Shown here: piece by piece, positions 17,130 to 27,419 of the stretch
Numbering within the stretch: the first letter of the stretch is position 1
Layout: every line of letters begins with the position of its first letter
Assembly (NCBI GenBank): GCA_963797675.1
Contig: CAWCQQ010000001.1
Span: forward strand, 124,001 to 188,000
Direction: 5' to 3'
Source of the DNA: DASQPR01 sp963797675
GTDB lineage: Bacteria; Actinomycetota; Actinomycetes; Mycobacteriales; Micromonosporaceae
DNA length: 64,000 bases
Position numbers and translations under genes: made by a program
Notes under the pieces: generated by a model
The model's input: the letters and a program-made list of their open reading frames with translations, nothing else
Told to the model about the DNA's origin: nothing
Database searches by the model: none

Positions 17130-18602
17130 AGTTCGAACGCATCCAGGTGAACCTGCCGGTGCGGGACGCGGGCCTCGATCAGCGCGCGCTGCACGTCGGT
17201 CGCGAACGCGCGCGGGCCGCAGACGTAGACGTCGCGGGCGGCGATATCCGGCACCATCTTCCGCAGTCCTTCCGGTTCGGTGAGCGCAGAGTATTCATCG
17301 CGGTGCCCGGCAAGGTAGTGCACCTTCATCCGCCGCGACGTGGCGAGCTTGTCGATCTCGGCCTGGAACGTGAAGTCCTCCGGCGTACGCGCCCGATACA
17401 GCACGATCGAGCCGTACGGCAGCGTCTCCATGATCGCCCGAATCGGCGCGATGCCGCTGCCGGCCGCGATCAGCACGGCCGACGTGCGTACCCGATGATC
17501 TGCGGTGAACTCACCCGTCGGCGCCTCGGCGAACACGCGCGTGCCGGGGGCCGGCGTCTGCAGCCGCTCGCTGAAGTCACCTACCGCCTTGACCGTGATC
17601 CGCAGGTAGCCGCCGTTCGGAGCGGCGGACAGTGAGAACGGGTGCGAGCGCCACCAATCTCCGGATGACAGGAACCGCCACCGGACGTATTGGCCGGCGA
17701 TCGCCGGGAAACGATCCAGGCGCTTTCCGGTCAGGTAAATGCTGGTCACCCCGGGCGTCTCCGGCACGACCGCGTCCACTCGCAGGTCATGTCGAAGGTT
17801 CAGGAGCACCGGCGCGATCCCGCGTCCGTAGACGACCGCCGCGATCACCAGGACATACAGAGTGGCCCAGTAGAGGTGGGCGGCGTGGCTGAGCACGAAC
17901 TGCTGGCCGTCCGCGAATTGATGGCCATAAACGAACAGCAATATAAGGTACGTGCACGCGTGCATCCCGTGCCAGACGCCGTACGGCAGGCGGGTGCGGA
18001 TCGCCCGGATTGCGGTCACCGCCAGCACGACCATGATGCCGAATGCGACCAGCGCCGAGATCATGTCCTGATTCGTGGTCAGCAGCGTCCACGCCTCGCG
18101 CCAGACGCCGGTCTTCGCGGTGGCCGCATATCCGAGCGTCACGAGCACGATATGCAGCGTGATGATGCTGATCACGTACGCGCCCAGGCTTCGGTGCCAC
18201 GCCGGACTTGCGCGCACCGGACAGCGCGTGGTCGATGATCGGCAGCCGGCTCATCAACAGCACCTGGACCAGCAGGAGATATCCGCCGACGAGACCGGCC
18301 AGCCGGCCGGCCGCGGTGAGGAGCGCCGGCGTACCGACGACGGCGGCAGCGGGCGTCTGATGCCACCAGAACAACAGCGTGACGGCGAGTCCGGCCGCGA
18401 TCAGCCCGGTGAGAATGCGTCGGCGGCCGGCCGGGCGTCCGGGCGCGGCAGCCGGACGGATCGATGTCCTGGCCTGCTCGAGCGCGCGCAGCGACCGACC
18501 TGCCTGGTTACCTTTCGACCCGCTTGTCCGTCGGACATCGCGGCCGGACTTCGGGCCGCCCGCCGGGCCACGCGTCTGCGTCACGCCGCAAGGATCACCC
18601 AT
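17126..18602 (-). CDS. Ferric-reductase-like membrane flavoprotein, frame break near 18214
   Basis: The N-terminal half is a ferric-reductase-like heme b membrane domain (helices including AWHRSLGAYVISIITLHIVLVTLG and MHACTYLILLFVYGHQFADG, with paired His), and the C-terminal half is a ferredoxin-NADP-reductase-type FAD/NAD(P)H domain (VRWRFLSSGDWWRSHPFSLS, LIAAGSGIAPIRAIM, DVYVCGPRAFATDV). Frames differ on the two sides of about 18214; removing one base joins LPIIDHALSGA to SPAWHRSLG. The first 60 residues are basic and probably cytoplasmic. It is translationally coupled to the FMN-binding protein, forming a transmembrane electron-transfer pair. Confidence 0.85.
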
Positions 18603-18662
18603 GAAGCTGGGCGTTTGCTGTCAGGGTCGACATCCGTAATCGGACGTTAAGACCAGCCGACG

Positions 18663-20144
18663 TCACGCGGCAGGCGGTGGCGTTATTCCACGCTCGGCGG
18701 CCCACGCGAACAACGCCGCCACGGCATCGTCGTGGGACAGCGGGCCACTCTCCAGACGAAGTTCCTTCAAGTACTTCCAGGCGTCACCGACCGTACGGCT
18801 CGGTGGCAGGCCCAGCAGTTCCATGATCGCGTTGCCGTCCAGGTCGGGCCGGACCCGATCCAGATCCTCCTGCTCGGCGATCTGCGCGATTCGCTCCTCG
18901 AGCGCGTCGTAGGAGGCGGACAGCGCGGCGGCTTTCCGTTTGTTCCGGGTGGTGCAGTCGGATCGGGTCAGCTTGTGCAACCGGGGCAGGAGAGGCCCGG
19001 CGTCGGTGGCGTACCGCCGGACCGCGGAATCGGTCCACTCGCCCTGCCCGTACCCGTAGAAGCGCAGGTGCAGCTTGACCAGCTCGACGACGTCGGTGAT
19101 CAGGTCCTTCGGAAATTTGAGCGCACGCAGCCGAGCCTTCGTCATCCGCGCGCCGACGAGTTCATGGTGGTGGAACGAGACGCGGCGATCGGCACCGACG
19201 ACCTTCGTGGCCGGCTTGCCGATGTCGTGCATCAGCGCGGCCAGCCGCAGCGTCAGGTCCGGACCGTCGGACTCCAGCCGCATCGCGTTCTCGACCACGG
19301 TCAGCGTGTGCTCGTAGACGTCCTTGTGCTGCGCGTGCTCGTCGATCTCGAGCTTGAGACCGGAGAGCTCCGGCAGGAACCGGTCCGCGAGGCCGGTGTC
19401 CACCAGCAGTCGCAGGCCGGTGATCGGATCCGGAGCGACGATCAGCTTCGCAAACTCGTCGCGGATCCGTTCGGCAGTAATCCGGTCCAGGTCGGCGGCC
19501 ATCTCGACGATCGCGTCGACGACATCCGGCGCGACGTCGAAGCCGAGCTTCGCGGCGAACCGGGCCGCGCGAAGCATCCGCAGCGGATCGTCGGCGAACG
19601 ACTCGCGGGCGGTGGCCGGCGTACGGATGGTGCACTCGCGGAGGTCGGTCAGCCCGCCATAGGGATCAGAGAACACATGACCCGGTACGGAGACCGCCAT
19701 CGCGTTGATCGTGAAGTCCCGGCGGCGCAGGTCATCGTGCAGATTGTCGCCGTAGGAGACGATCGGGTTGCGGCTCACCCGGTCGTACGCGTCGGCGCGG
19801 AACGTGGTGATCTCCAGCCGCAGACCGTGGCGGGAGGCACCGATCGTGCCGAAATCGGCGCCGGTGGTCCACACCGCTTCGGCCCAGCCGTGCACGATCG
19901 CGAGCGTCTGCTCCGGAAGCGCGCTCGTCGCGAAATCGAGATCATCGCCGAGCTTGCCGAGCAGCGCGTCGCGGACCGAGCCGCCGACGAGGTGCAGCTC
20001 GTGGCCTGCGGCGGCGAACCGCTCACCGAGTTCGTCGGCGAGCGGTGAGATGCGCATCAGCTCGGCGACGGCACGGCGTTGATCTCTGGAGAGCTCATCG
20101 GCGGGCACGGCCGACGAACCGTCGGTGGGGAGTCTGTCGGACAT
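18663..20144 (-). CDS. pcnB: CCA tRNA nucleotidyltransferase
   Basis: The 493-residue class II enzyme adds or repairs the tRNA 3' CCA end. It has the nucleotidyltransferase signature LVGGSVRDALLGKLGDDLDF, the RRDFTINAMA motif, the RMLRAARFAAKLGF neck region and an HD domain (ALMHDIGKPAT). The N-terminal tail is short and acidic. It has the usual actinobacterial position upstream of and divergent from murJ. The tRNAs in this window lack an encoded CCA, consistent with need for this enzyme. Confidence 0.96.
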   Translation of the reverse strand: MSDRLPTDGSSAVPADELSRDQRRAVAELMRISPLADELGERFAAAGHELHLVGGSVRDALLGKLGDDLDFATSALPEQTLAIVHGWAEAVWTTGADFGTIGASRHGLRLEITTFRADAYDRVSRNPIVSYGDNLHDDLRRRDFTINAMAVSVPGHVFSDPYGGLTDLRECTIRTPATARESFADDPLRMLRAARFAAKLGFDVAPDVVDAIVEMAADLDRITAERIRDEFAKLIVAPDPITGLRLLVDTGLADRFLPELSGLKLEIDEHAQHKDVYEHTLTVVENAMRLESDGPDLTLRLAALMHDIGKPATKVVGADRRVSFHHHELVGARMTKARLRALKFPKDLITDVVELVKLHLRFYGYGQGEWTDSAVRRYATDAGPLLPRLHKLTRSDCTTRNKRKAAALSASYDALEERIAQIAEQEDLDRVRPDLDGNAIMELLGLPPSRTVGDAWKYLKELRLESGPLSHDDAVAALFAWAAERGITPPPAA

Positions 20145-20399
20145 AGCGCGGTCAGCCTATCCGGCCGTGCTCCCGCATCGCGCCCAGATTCGTCCTCGCC
20201 GTCACGGCTGTCGGGCGGCCAGCAGATTTCCGGAGCGCCGCAATTGCCGGCGTGATCTATGCCGTCCTCGTCGCCGTCGGCTCGCTCGTGTCGATCTGCC
20301 CGATCAATCCGCCTGGCCGACCTCGAGGTAGCGGTCACACGAGCACCATTGCCGCAAAGCACACTGCCGATGGTCGCGACGACCGGTTAAGGTTCGGCC

Positions 20400-22325
20400 A
20401 TGACGTGGACGGATGGGCCGACCGAGGCGCTGGATCTCGGCAACGAGTCGACGATGATCCTGCCGGTCGTACGCATCGATCCGCCGGTGACGGGCCGGCC
20501 AGGCGACGACACCACGATGATCATGCCGGCGGTCCGCTCCTACGACCCCGACCGCACCGAAGTCATGCGCGCGATCCCGACCGACGCGCCGCCTCGGCAC
20601 GCCGCCGTCGACGACGAACCGCCGAACGCCATGTCACCCGATCTGGCCGCCACCTCGGACAGCCCGTCGGTCGCCCGGAGCAGCGCGGTCATGGCGGCCG
20701 GCAGCCTGGTCAGCCGCATCACCGGCCTGATGCGGACGATCGCGATCAGCGCGGCGATCGGCGCGGTCGGCATCGGCAACGCGTACGGCCTCGCGAACAA
20801 CCTGCCGAACATGGTCTACGAACTGCTGCTCGGCGGCGTCCTGGGCAGCGTGCTGGTGCCCTACCTGACCCGAGCCCGGCTGAACGATCCGGACAAAGGC
20901 GAGGCGTACGCGCAGCGGCTGATGACGCTGACGCTGTCCTTCCTGGCCGTTGCCACGGTCGTGGCCGTCGCCGCCGCGCCGTTGCTCACCCAACTCTTCG
21001 CGATCACCAGTCATCACACCGCGACGGCGACCGTGGGCGGACCGGCTGCGCAGGCGCACGCGGCGGCGGAGGCGGCCGCGCAGCTGCATCTCACGACGAT
21101 GCTCGGATACCTCATCCTGCCGGAGATCATCTTCTACGGCTTTGCCGCGCTGGCCGCAGCGATCCTCAATACCCGCGGACACTTCGCGGCCCCCACCTGG
21201 ACGCCGATCCTCAACAACGTGGTCGTGATCGCCACCGCCGGCGTCTTCATCGCGCTCGTCGCCGGTGGCCCGAAGCCCGATCAGATCAGCATCACGACCG
21301 CGGAGATTCTCGTGCTCGGCGTCGGCACGACGCTCGGCATCGTCGTCCAGGCCCTCGGGCTCCTGCCGGCGATGCGGAAGGTCGGATTCCGGTTCAAGGC
21401 ACGATGGGACTTCCGCAAGCTTCAGCTCCGTGAGCTTGGCCGGGCCAGCGGCTGGATGCTCGTCTATGTCGTGGTCACCGAGATCGCGCTGGTCGTCGGG
21501 CTGATCATCATGTACTCGGCCGGTGACCGGCATGCACCAGGCGTCGCGATCTACAACAACGCGTACCTCATCTTCATGATGGCGCACGGCATCTGCGCCG
21601 TCTCGATCATGGTGGCGCTGATGCCACGGCTGTCCGCGGCGGCCGCCGAAGGCCGGTTGCCGGATCTCGCGCGACTGATGGCGTCGGGTACGCGGCTGTC
21701 GGCGGTCATCCTGATCCCGATCACCGCCGCCTACCTCACGCTCGGCCAGCCGCTCGGCGTCACGCTGTTCAACTGGCACAGCTACACGCTGCACGACGCG
21801 CAGCAGACCGGAACCGTGATCGCGCTCGCCGGCATCGGACTCGTCCCGTACGCGATCAGCCAGATGCAGCTGTTCGCGTTCTATGCGATGCGGGAGCAGA
21901 AGACCGCGGCGCTGGTGAGTCTGCCGATGGCCGGCGTCCGGATCGCGCTCAACGTGCTGTTCTACGTCGTGCTGCCGCTATCCGTGGTGACGGCGAGCCT
22001 GATGGTGGCGAACACGGTGTCCTACGTCGTCGCGGCCGTCATCGGCTACGTCATCCTGCGGCGGAAGGTCGGCCTGCTCGGCCTCACCGAGATGTTCAGG
22101 GCGCTCGGCCGGTTGGCGCTCGCCGCGCTGATTGCCGCGGTCCCGACGTACCTCGTCGTATTGATGTTTGAGCACGTCATGGGTCGCGGACACCTGGCGT
22201 CCACGTTGACGCTGGTGGTCGGCGGCCTGGTTTTGATCGCGGTCTACGTCGGCACCGCGATCGCGCTCAAGGCGAAGGACGTCACGGACGTCGCAACGAT
22301 GGTGAAGGCCCGACTCGGCCGCTAA
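20400..22325 (+). CDS. murJ: Lipid II flippase MurJ
   Basis: The 641-residue protein has a disordered N-terminal tail of about 92 residues and then about 14 membrane helices of the MVF/MviN family (AAGSLVSRITGLMRTIAIS, VLVPYLTRARL, LNTRGHFAAPTWTPILNN, IVMYSAG region). It flips lipid II to the outer leaflet for peptidoglycan synthesis. The tail carries two similar motifs, STMILPVVR and TTMIMPAVR. Unlike mycobacterial MviN, it lacks a fused C-terminal pseudokinase; that domain is encoded separately at 24185. The stop overlaps that of the convergent HerA-like gene by 4 nt. Confidence 0.95.
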   Translation: MTWTDGPTEALDLGNESTMILPVVRIDPPVTGRPGDDTTMIMPAVRSYDPDRTEVMRAIPTDAPPRHAAVDDEPPNAMSPDLAATSDSPSVARSSAVMAAGSLVSRITGLMRTIAISAAIGAVGIGNAYGLANNLPNMVYELLLGGVLGSVLVPYLTRARLNDPDKGEAYAQRLMTLTLSFLAVATVVAVAAAPLLTQLFAITSHHTATATVGGPAAQAHAAAEAAAQLHLTTMLGYLILPEIIFYGFAALAAAILNTRGHFAAPTWTPILNNVVVIATAGVFIALVAGGPKPDQISITTAEILVLGVGTTLGIVVQALGLLPAMRKVGFRFKARWDFRKLQLRELGRASGWMLVYVVVTEIALVVGLIIMYSAGDRHAPGVAIYNNAYLIFMMAHGICAVSIMVALMPRLSAAAAEGRLPDLARLMASGTRLSAVILIPITAAYLTLGQPLGVTLFNWHSYTLHDAQQTGTVIALAGIGLVPYAISQMQLFAFYAMREQKTAALVSLPMAGVRIALNVLFYVVLPLSVVTASLMVANTVSYVVAAVIGYVILRRKVGLLGLTEMFRALGRLALAALIAAVPTYLVVLMFEHVMGRGHLASTLTLVVGGLVLIAVYVGTAIALKAKDVTDVATMVKARLGR

Positions 22326-23893
22326 CGCTTGCGCGAGGTCGAGAAGATCGACCGAACGATCGCGCCCGCGGCGGCGGTTGCGCCGGCCCGCAGCATCGAT
22401 TTCGTGACGCTGGAGCCGAGGATCTTCTCGGCTATCCCGGGCTCCGGCTCGGGCTCCTTGGTCGCGGCCGTCTTCTTCGCCGCCGGTGGTGTCGCCATCG
22501 GCAAGGTCGGAGGCGCGGCGGCGGCGTCCGTCGTGCCGGGTTCGGCATGCCGGGCGGCCAGCATCTCGTAGGCGGACTGCCGGTCGACCTCGGTCGCGTA
22601 CTTCGCGAAGAGCGCCGAGTTGTTCACGATGCCCTGCAGCACCGACGGGTCGGCCTCGGCCATCAGCGACTGCGGCGCGTAGAGGCGGGTCCACGCGACC
22701 GGCGTCGGCGCACCGGTCTCGCTCATCACGGTCACGATCGCTTCGCCGATGCCGAGCTGCGTGAGGACCTCTTCGAGATCGTACGACGACTTCGGGAACG
22801 TCGACGCGGTCGCCTTGAGCGCCTTCGCATCGTCCGGCGTGTACGCGCGGAGCGCATGCTGGACCCGGTTTCCGAGCTGGCCGAGCACGTCGGGGTGCAC
22901 GTCCTTCGGTGTCTGGGTAACGAAGAAGACGCCGACGCCCTTCGATCGGATCAGGCGGACGGTCTGCGTGATCGACGAGATGAACTCCTTCGACGCGTCC
23001 TTGAACAACAGGTGTGCCTCGTCGAAGAAGAACACGAGTTTCGGCTTCTCCACGTCGCCGACCTCGGGCAGATCCTGGAACAGGTCGGCCAGGATCCACA
23101 TCAGGAACGACGAGAACAGTTCCGGCTGGGCGACCACACCGGGCAGCTCCATGATCGAAACCACGCCCCGTGAGTCCTGGGTCGTCCGAAGCAGGTCCAG
23201 CGTGTCGAATTCGGGCTCGCCGAAGAACTGTTCGGCGCCCGCGTCGGAGAACGCGATCAGCTTCCGCAGCAGCACACCGGCGGTCACCTTGGACAGGCCG
23301 CCGAGTTCGTTGAGCTGCTCCTTGCCGTCGTCGGACGTGAGAAACTGGATTACCGACCGCAAGTCCTTGAGATCCAGCATCGGCAGGTTGTGCTTATCCG
23401 CGAAGTGGAACACCAGATTCAGCGACGACGCCTGAACGTCGGACAGGCCGAGCACCTTCGAGAGCAGGATCGGTCCGAACGCGGTGATCGTTGCGCGTAC
23501 CGGGATGCCGGTGCCCTTGCCGCCGAGCGCGTAGAACTCGCACGGGAACGCCGCCGGTTGCCAGTCCTGGCCCAGCTCGGCGGTCCGGGCGAGGAGCTTG
23601 TCGCCGCCGGCGCCGGGTACCGCCATCCCGGAGACGTCGCCCTTGATGTCGGCCAGGAACACCGGTACGCCCGCATTGGACAGTTGTTCGGCCAGCACCT
23701 GGAGCGTCTTCGTCTTGCCCGTACCGGTCGCGCCGGCCACCAGGCCGTGCCGGTTCATCATGGCCAGCGGGAGCCGGACCATCGCCGTCGGATCCGGTTT
23801 GCCGTCGACGAGGAGGGGCCCGACATTGAGCGCCGGACCGCTGAACGTGTAGCCCGCCCGTACGACGGCGGCCACATCGACCGGTTCCCCCAT
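22322..23893 (-). CDS. HerA-like ATPase (DUF853 type)
   Basis: The 523-residue P-loop ATPase of the HerA/FtsK superfamily has Walker A GATGTGKT at residues 54-61, LADIKGDVSGMA just after, Walker B LVFFFDEAHLLFKD and a sensor-like VFFVTQTPKDVHPDVL. A Pro/Ala/Lys-rich linker and a C-terminal segment follow. Such proteins are annotated as helicase HerA-like; the actual substrate is not known. It stands between murJ and the pseudokinase on the opposite strand, an odd insertion in the conserved cluster. Confidence 0.88.
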   Translation of the reverse strand: MGEPVDVAAVVRAGYTFSGPALNVGPLLVDGKPDPTAMVRLPLAMMNRHGLVAGATGTGKTKTLQVLAEQLSNAGVPVFLADIKGDVSGMAVPGAGGDKLLARTAELGQDWQPAAFPCEFYALGGKGTGIPVRATITAFGPILLSKVLGLSDVQASSLNLVFHFADKHNLPMLDLKDLRSVIQFLTSDDGKEQLNELGGLSKVTAGVLLRKLIAFSDAGAEQFFGEPEFDTLDLLRTTQDSRGVVSIMELPGVVAQPELFSSFLMWILADLFQDLPEVGDVEKPKLVFFFDEAHLLFKDASKEFISSITQTVRLIRSKGVGVFFVTQTPKDVHPDVLGQLGNRVQHALRAYTPDDAKALKATASTFPKSSYDLEEVLTQLGIGEAIVTVMSETGAPTPVAWTRLYAPQSLMAEADPSVLQGIVNNSALFAKYATEVDRQSAYEMLAARHAEPGTTDAAAAPPTLPMATPPAAKKTAATKEPEPEPGIAEKILGSSVTKSMLRAGATAAAGAIVRSIFSTSRKR

Positions 23894-24184
23894 GGCGTAC
23901 CCGCTTTCGATATCGCTGCCTCGATGACCCGATTTAGTCCGATATTAGTGCTGTTTCGGTCGAGTAAGCGGTCGCTGCTGCGGTAACCAGTTCGTACCTA
24001 TCGCGGAAGACCGGCACTCCACGAGTACCAGAAGCCGGGTAAGGTCGCTCTCGGCGGTTGCATTCAGCGCATAGGCTATGGGTGCTACGCCATGCGCCGC
24101 TCGCTAACCAGCAGCTCAGCGATAACGACCGGCACAGCGAAGACAGTTGACGCCGAGATGGCGGGACAGACCGGAGGAGGTCGG

Positions 24185-25781
24185 GTGACCCAGAACGACC
24201 AGGTCCCGGACTCTTCCCCGAGACACAGCGCGGCCGATGGCCGTACCGTGGCGGACCGGAGCGACGCTATGCACGGCCACGGCGTCACAGACGGGCACAG
24301 CGTGATGACGATGTCCACATCGGCCGCCGGTGAAATCCTCGGCAAGCGCTACCAGCTCGAAGAGCACATCAACGACGACGCACACGGCCGCGAGGTCTGG
24401 CGCGGTCTGGACGTCATCCTCCGGCGCCCGGTCGCGATCGTGCTCCGGCACCCGGGCGGCGCATCGGCCCGGGAGATGCTGTCGGCTGCGGTCAGCGCGA
24501 GCCGGATCATCCATCCGCACATGGTCGACGTCTACGACGCGGTCGACGAGGAGTCCCGCGCCTACATCGTTCGCGAATGGGTCGACGGCAACTCGCTCCG
24601 TGACCTTGTCGCGGACGGGCCTCTCGACACCGTACGGGCGACGGCCATCGCACACGCGATCGCCAGCGCCGTCGCCGCCGCGCACGCGACCGGCATGGTG
24701 CACGGCAACGTCCACCCGGGCACCGTGCTCGTCGCCGACGACGGCCGGGTGATCCTGGCGGATGCGCGTGCGGACGACAGCGCCAGCCCCGAACGTGACG
24801 TGCGAGCGGTCGGCGCGGTGCTCTACTGCGCGCTGACCGGACACTGGCCGCACGCGGAAGCGGGTGTGGACCGGCTGCCGGATGCATTCCGCGACCAGAA
24901 CGGCGCGCTTGCCGAGCCCGCGACAGGTTCGTGGCGGCATGCCGTCCTACCTGAGCGAGCTGGCCACCAGCCTGCTGAACCCGAATGTGGAACCACCGAC
25001 CGCCGACCAGCTGTCCCTCGACCTCGGCCGGCTCGACACCGAGTCGAACGACGAGTTCTACGGCGAGGGACCGCTCGGCTTCGCGGCCATGGGTGCCACG
25101 CGTGACCAGCGTCCGACCGGACGATCGGGCCGGAAGCTGATCATCGGCGCGGTCGCATTGCTGGTCATTGCGGCCGGCGGCGTGCTGCTCGCGAGGAACA
25201 TCGGCGGCGGCAACGCGCAGGCCGCGAACGCCCCGAACGGCAATACATCGACGCTCAACGCCACGACGCCGACCCCGACGCCGATCAGCGGAAACGCCTC
25301 GCAGGTCAAGCTCGGCCCGGACTCGGTCCGGATCATCGAGACCAAGGGCGACGGCTCCGAGCTGGCGAACGCCGCGAAGATGGTGGACAACGACACCACG
25401 ACGTACTGGAAGAGCAGCTGGTACAGCACGCCGGGCTTCGGCCACCTGAAGAACGGCATCGGCGTGCTGATCGACCTCGGCTCGGTCCGCGACGTCACCA
25501 GCGTCGCGGTCGCGTTCCAGACGCCGAACGCCACCGTCCAGGCGTACATCGGCGACACCGATCCGGGACTCGGAAACGCGAATTCGGCGAAGCTGGTCAA
25601 GGCGTTCAAGGCGGTCGGTACGGCCGGACCCCAGGTCGCGGGGCCGTCCATCGTGCTGCCGATCGGTCAGTCCACCCGTTACGTCCTGATCTGGGTATCG
25701 GTCCTGCCACCGGGCGGCGACCTGGCACCGGCGGGCAGGTATCTGGTCGGCATCGATGAGGTCTCGGTCGTCGCGCGCTAG
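24185..25781 (+). CDS. Membrane pseudokinase with extracytoplasmic sensor-like domain, frame break near 24914
   Basis: A degenerate Ser/Thr kinase fold (residues about 50-250) lacks the key residues: the VAIK lysine site reads VAIVLR, the HRD loop reads HGN (MVHGNVHPGTVLV), and DFG reads DAR. A single helix follows (LIIGAVALLVIAAGGVLLA) and then an exported beta-sandwich domain of the discoidin/NPCBM kind (ANAAKMVDNDTTTYWKSSW). It corresponds to the pseudokinase part of mycobacterial MviN, which recruits FhaA to control MurJ. GGAGGAGG precedes GTG 24185. One extra base at about 24914 separates two frames; the repaired reading is ALASPRQVRGGMPSYLSELA. Confidence 0.88.
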
Positions 25782-25798
25782 AGCGACGGATCGATATC

Positions 25799-26413
25799 GT
25801 GACGGCCGTGAGTGCCGACCAGCCCAGCGATAGCGAGTTGCTTCGCGCGCATGTGAACGGCGATCCGCACGCGTTCGACACGCTGGTACGCCGGCATGCC
25901 GACCGACTCTGGGCGATCGCACTCCGGACCCTGGGCGACCGGGAAGAGGCCGCAGACGCCGTACAGGATGCGTTGATCTCGGCTTTTCGCGCGGCCGATC
26001 GGTTCCGTGGTGATTCCGCGGTCACCACCTGGCTGCATCGGATCGTGGTCAACGCCTGCCTGGACCGAGCCCGGCGACGGCAGTCCCGCCCGACCGTCGA
26101 GCTGCCCGCCGCCGACCTGCCCGGTCCGGTGGTCGACTCGGACACCGCCATCGACGTGCACACGGCCCTCCAGCAGCTGCCCGACGATCAGCGTGCGGCG
26201 ATCGTGCTGGTCGACATGGAGGGCTTCTCGGTGGCGGACGCCGCCGAGGCATTGGGCGTCCCGATCGGTACCGTGAAGAGCCGATGCGCGCGTGGACGTG
26301 CCCGTCTCGCTGTGATGCTCGGCTACATGCGGAACCCGGACGCCCCAGCCGACGTCTCATCGAAGACGCATGTGACCGGCAACCACGTAATCGGAAGGGA
26401 GGCCCAGGCGTGA
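25799..26413 (+). CDS. sigM: ECF sigma factor SigM
   Basis: The 204-residue ECF sigma factor has region 2 (DPHAFDTLVRRHADRLWAIALRTLGDREEAADAVQDALI, FRGDSAVTTWLHRIVVNACLD) and region 4 (LQQLPDDQRAAIVLVDMEGFSVADAAEALGVPIGTVKSR). Position between the murJ/pseudokinase genes and trxB is that of sigM in actinobacteria. Start GTG 25799 is chosen, with GTG 25808 as alternative. Its stop overlaps the start of the anti-sigma gene, indicating coupling. Confidence 0.93.
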   Translation: MTAVSADQPSDSELLRAHVNGDPHAFDTLVRRHADRLWAIALRTLGDREEAADAVQDALISAFRAADRFRGDSAVTTWLHRIVVNACLDRARRRQSRPTVELPAADLPGPVVDSDTAIDVHTALQQLPDDQRAAIVLVDMEGFSVADAAEALGVPIGTVKSRCARGRARLAVMLGYMRNPDAPADVSSKTHVTGNHVIGREAQA

Positions 26414-27259
26414 CCGTTGACCTGGATCTTCTCGCCGACTACGTGGAAGGCCTCCTCGATCCGGCCGACCAGGAGCGGGTGGAGTCGCTCGTACGCGATG
26501 ATCGCGTGTGGGCCTCTGCGCTGGACGCACTGCAGGCCGCGCTGCCGTCGGTGGGATCAACCCTGGCGTCCGTGCCGGCCGAGCCGATGCCGGCGGCGGT
26601 CCTGACCGCGTCGCTGCAAGCCCTCGCGAGCGAGCGCGCCGGACATCTGCGCACGCCATCCGGGCCACGCACCGAGCGGGACACCACCAGGCCCACGTCC
26701 GGGCGTCCGCCGAAGTCGCGATCGCGCCGTCGGATCAGCAGGCAGGTGGTTGCCGCCTGTGCGCTGCTGGTGGTGTTCGTGGTCGGCATGGGGTTCCTGG
26801 TCGACTTGACCCGCGGGGACCACGACATGGCCACCCCTAGCGCAGCGAAAGCGGCGGCGCCTCAGTCGGCAAGCGGGTCCGCCGCTGGCGATGTCACCAT
26901 CATCGCGAGCGGCTCGAACTACACCGCCGTGACACTGCCGAGCGCGTTCGGCGTGAGGGAGCCCGCAATCGGCGGGCCGAGCTTCGGCATCGGGCGTACC
27001 CCGACATCGACGATCCCTGGTGCGATGCATCAGCTCGTGCCATCCGGCCTTGATCGCCTGCAACCGCAGGCCGCATTGGCCGCCTGCCTGCAACAGGTGA
27101 ACAGCGAGATCGGCGGCAGACGCCGCGGTCGTCGACTACGCGTCGTTCCAGGGCACGCCCGCCTTGATCATCACGCTGCCCGATGTCGACACGGTCGTCG
27201 CGGTTGGTGCCAACTGCGGTGCGCCCGGTTTCGGAATCGACGAGTTGGCGCGATCCTAA
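26410..27259 (+). CDS. rsmA: Membrane anti-sigma factor for SigM, frame break near 27118
   Basis: GTG 26410 overlaps the sigM stop (GTGA). The N-terminal helical domain (VTVDLDLLADYVEGLLDPADQERVESLV) resembles sigma-binding domains; no zinc HxxxCxxC motif is seen. One membrane helix (VVAACALLVVFVVGMGFLVDL) is followed by an extracytoplasmic domain ending GTPALIITLPDVDTVVAVGANCG. Removing one base at about 27118 joins NSEIGG to DAAVVDYASFQG. By synteny it is the equivalent of Rv3912/RsmA, which holds SigM inactive at the membrane. Confidence 0.85.
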
Positions 27260-27307
27260 GACGTTGGCGTCCGGTATGACGTGACGTGGGGCACGCGCAG
27301 CGCGTAC

Positions 27308-27335
27308 GGGAATCTTCGGTTCGTAGGATGGCGTT
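27308..27335 (+). promoter_or_regulatory. SigH/SigR-type promoter of trxB
   Basis: GGGAAT at 27308-27313 and CGTT at 27332-27335 with 18 nt between match the GGAAT...GTT promoter class used by SigR of Streptomyces and SigH of mycobacteria, which drive trxBA under thiol stress. It lies 85 nt before the trxB start. Confidence 0.6.
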
Positions 27336-27419
27336 TACGCCTGCGACAGCGTTGAACGAATCGGTGGCGCATGCGAGGCGTGTCCACCGGACCGCGACGC
27401 TATGGATCTAGGGAGCATT

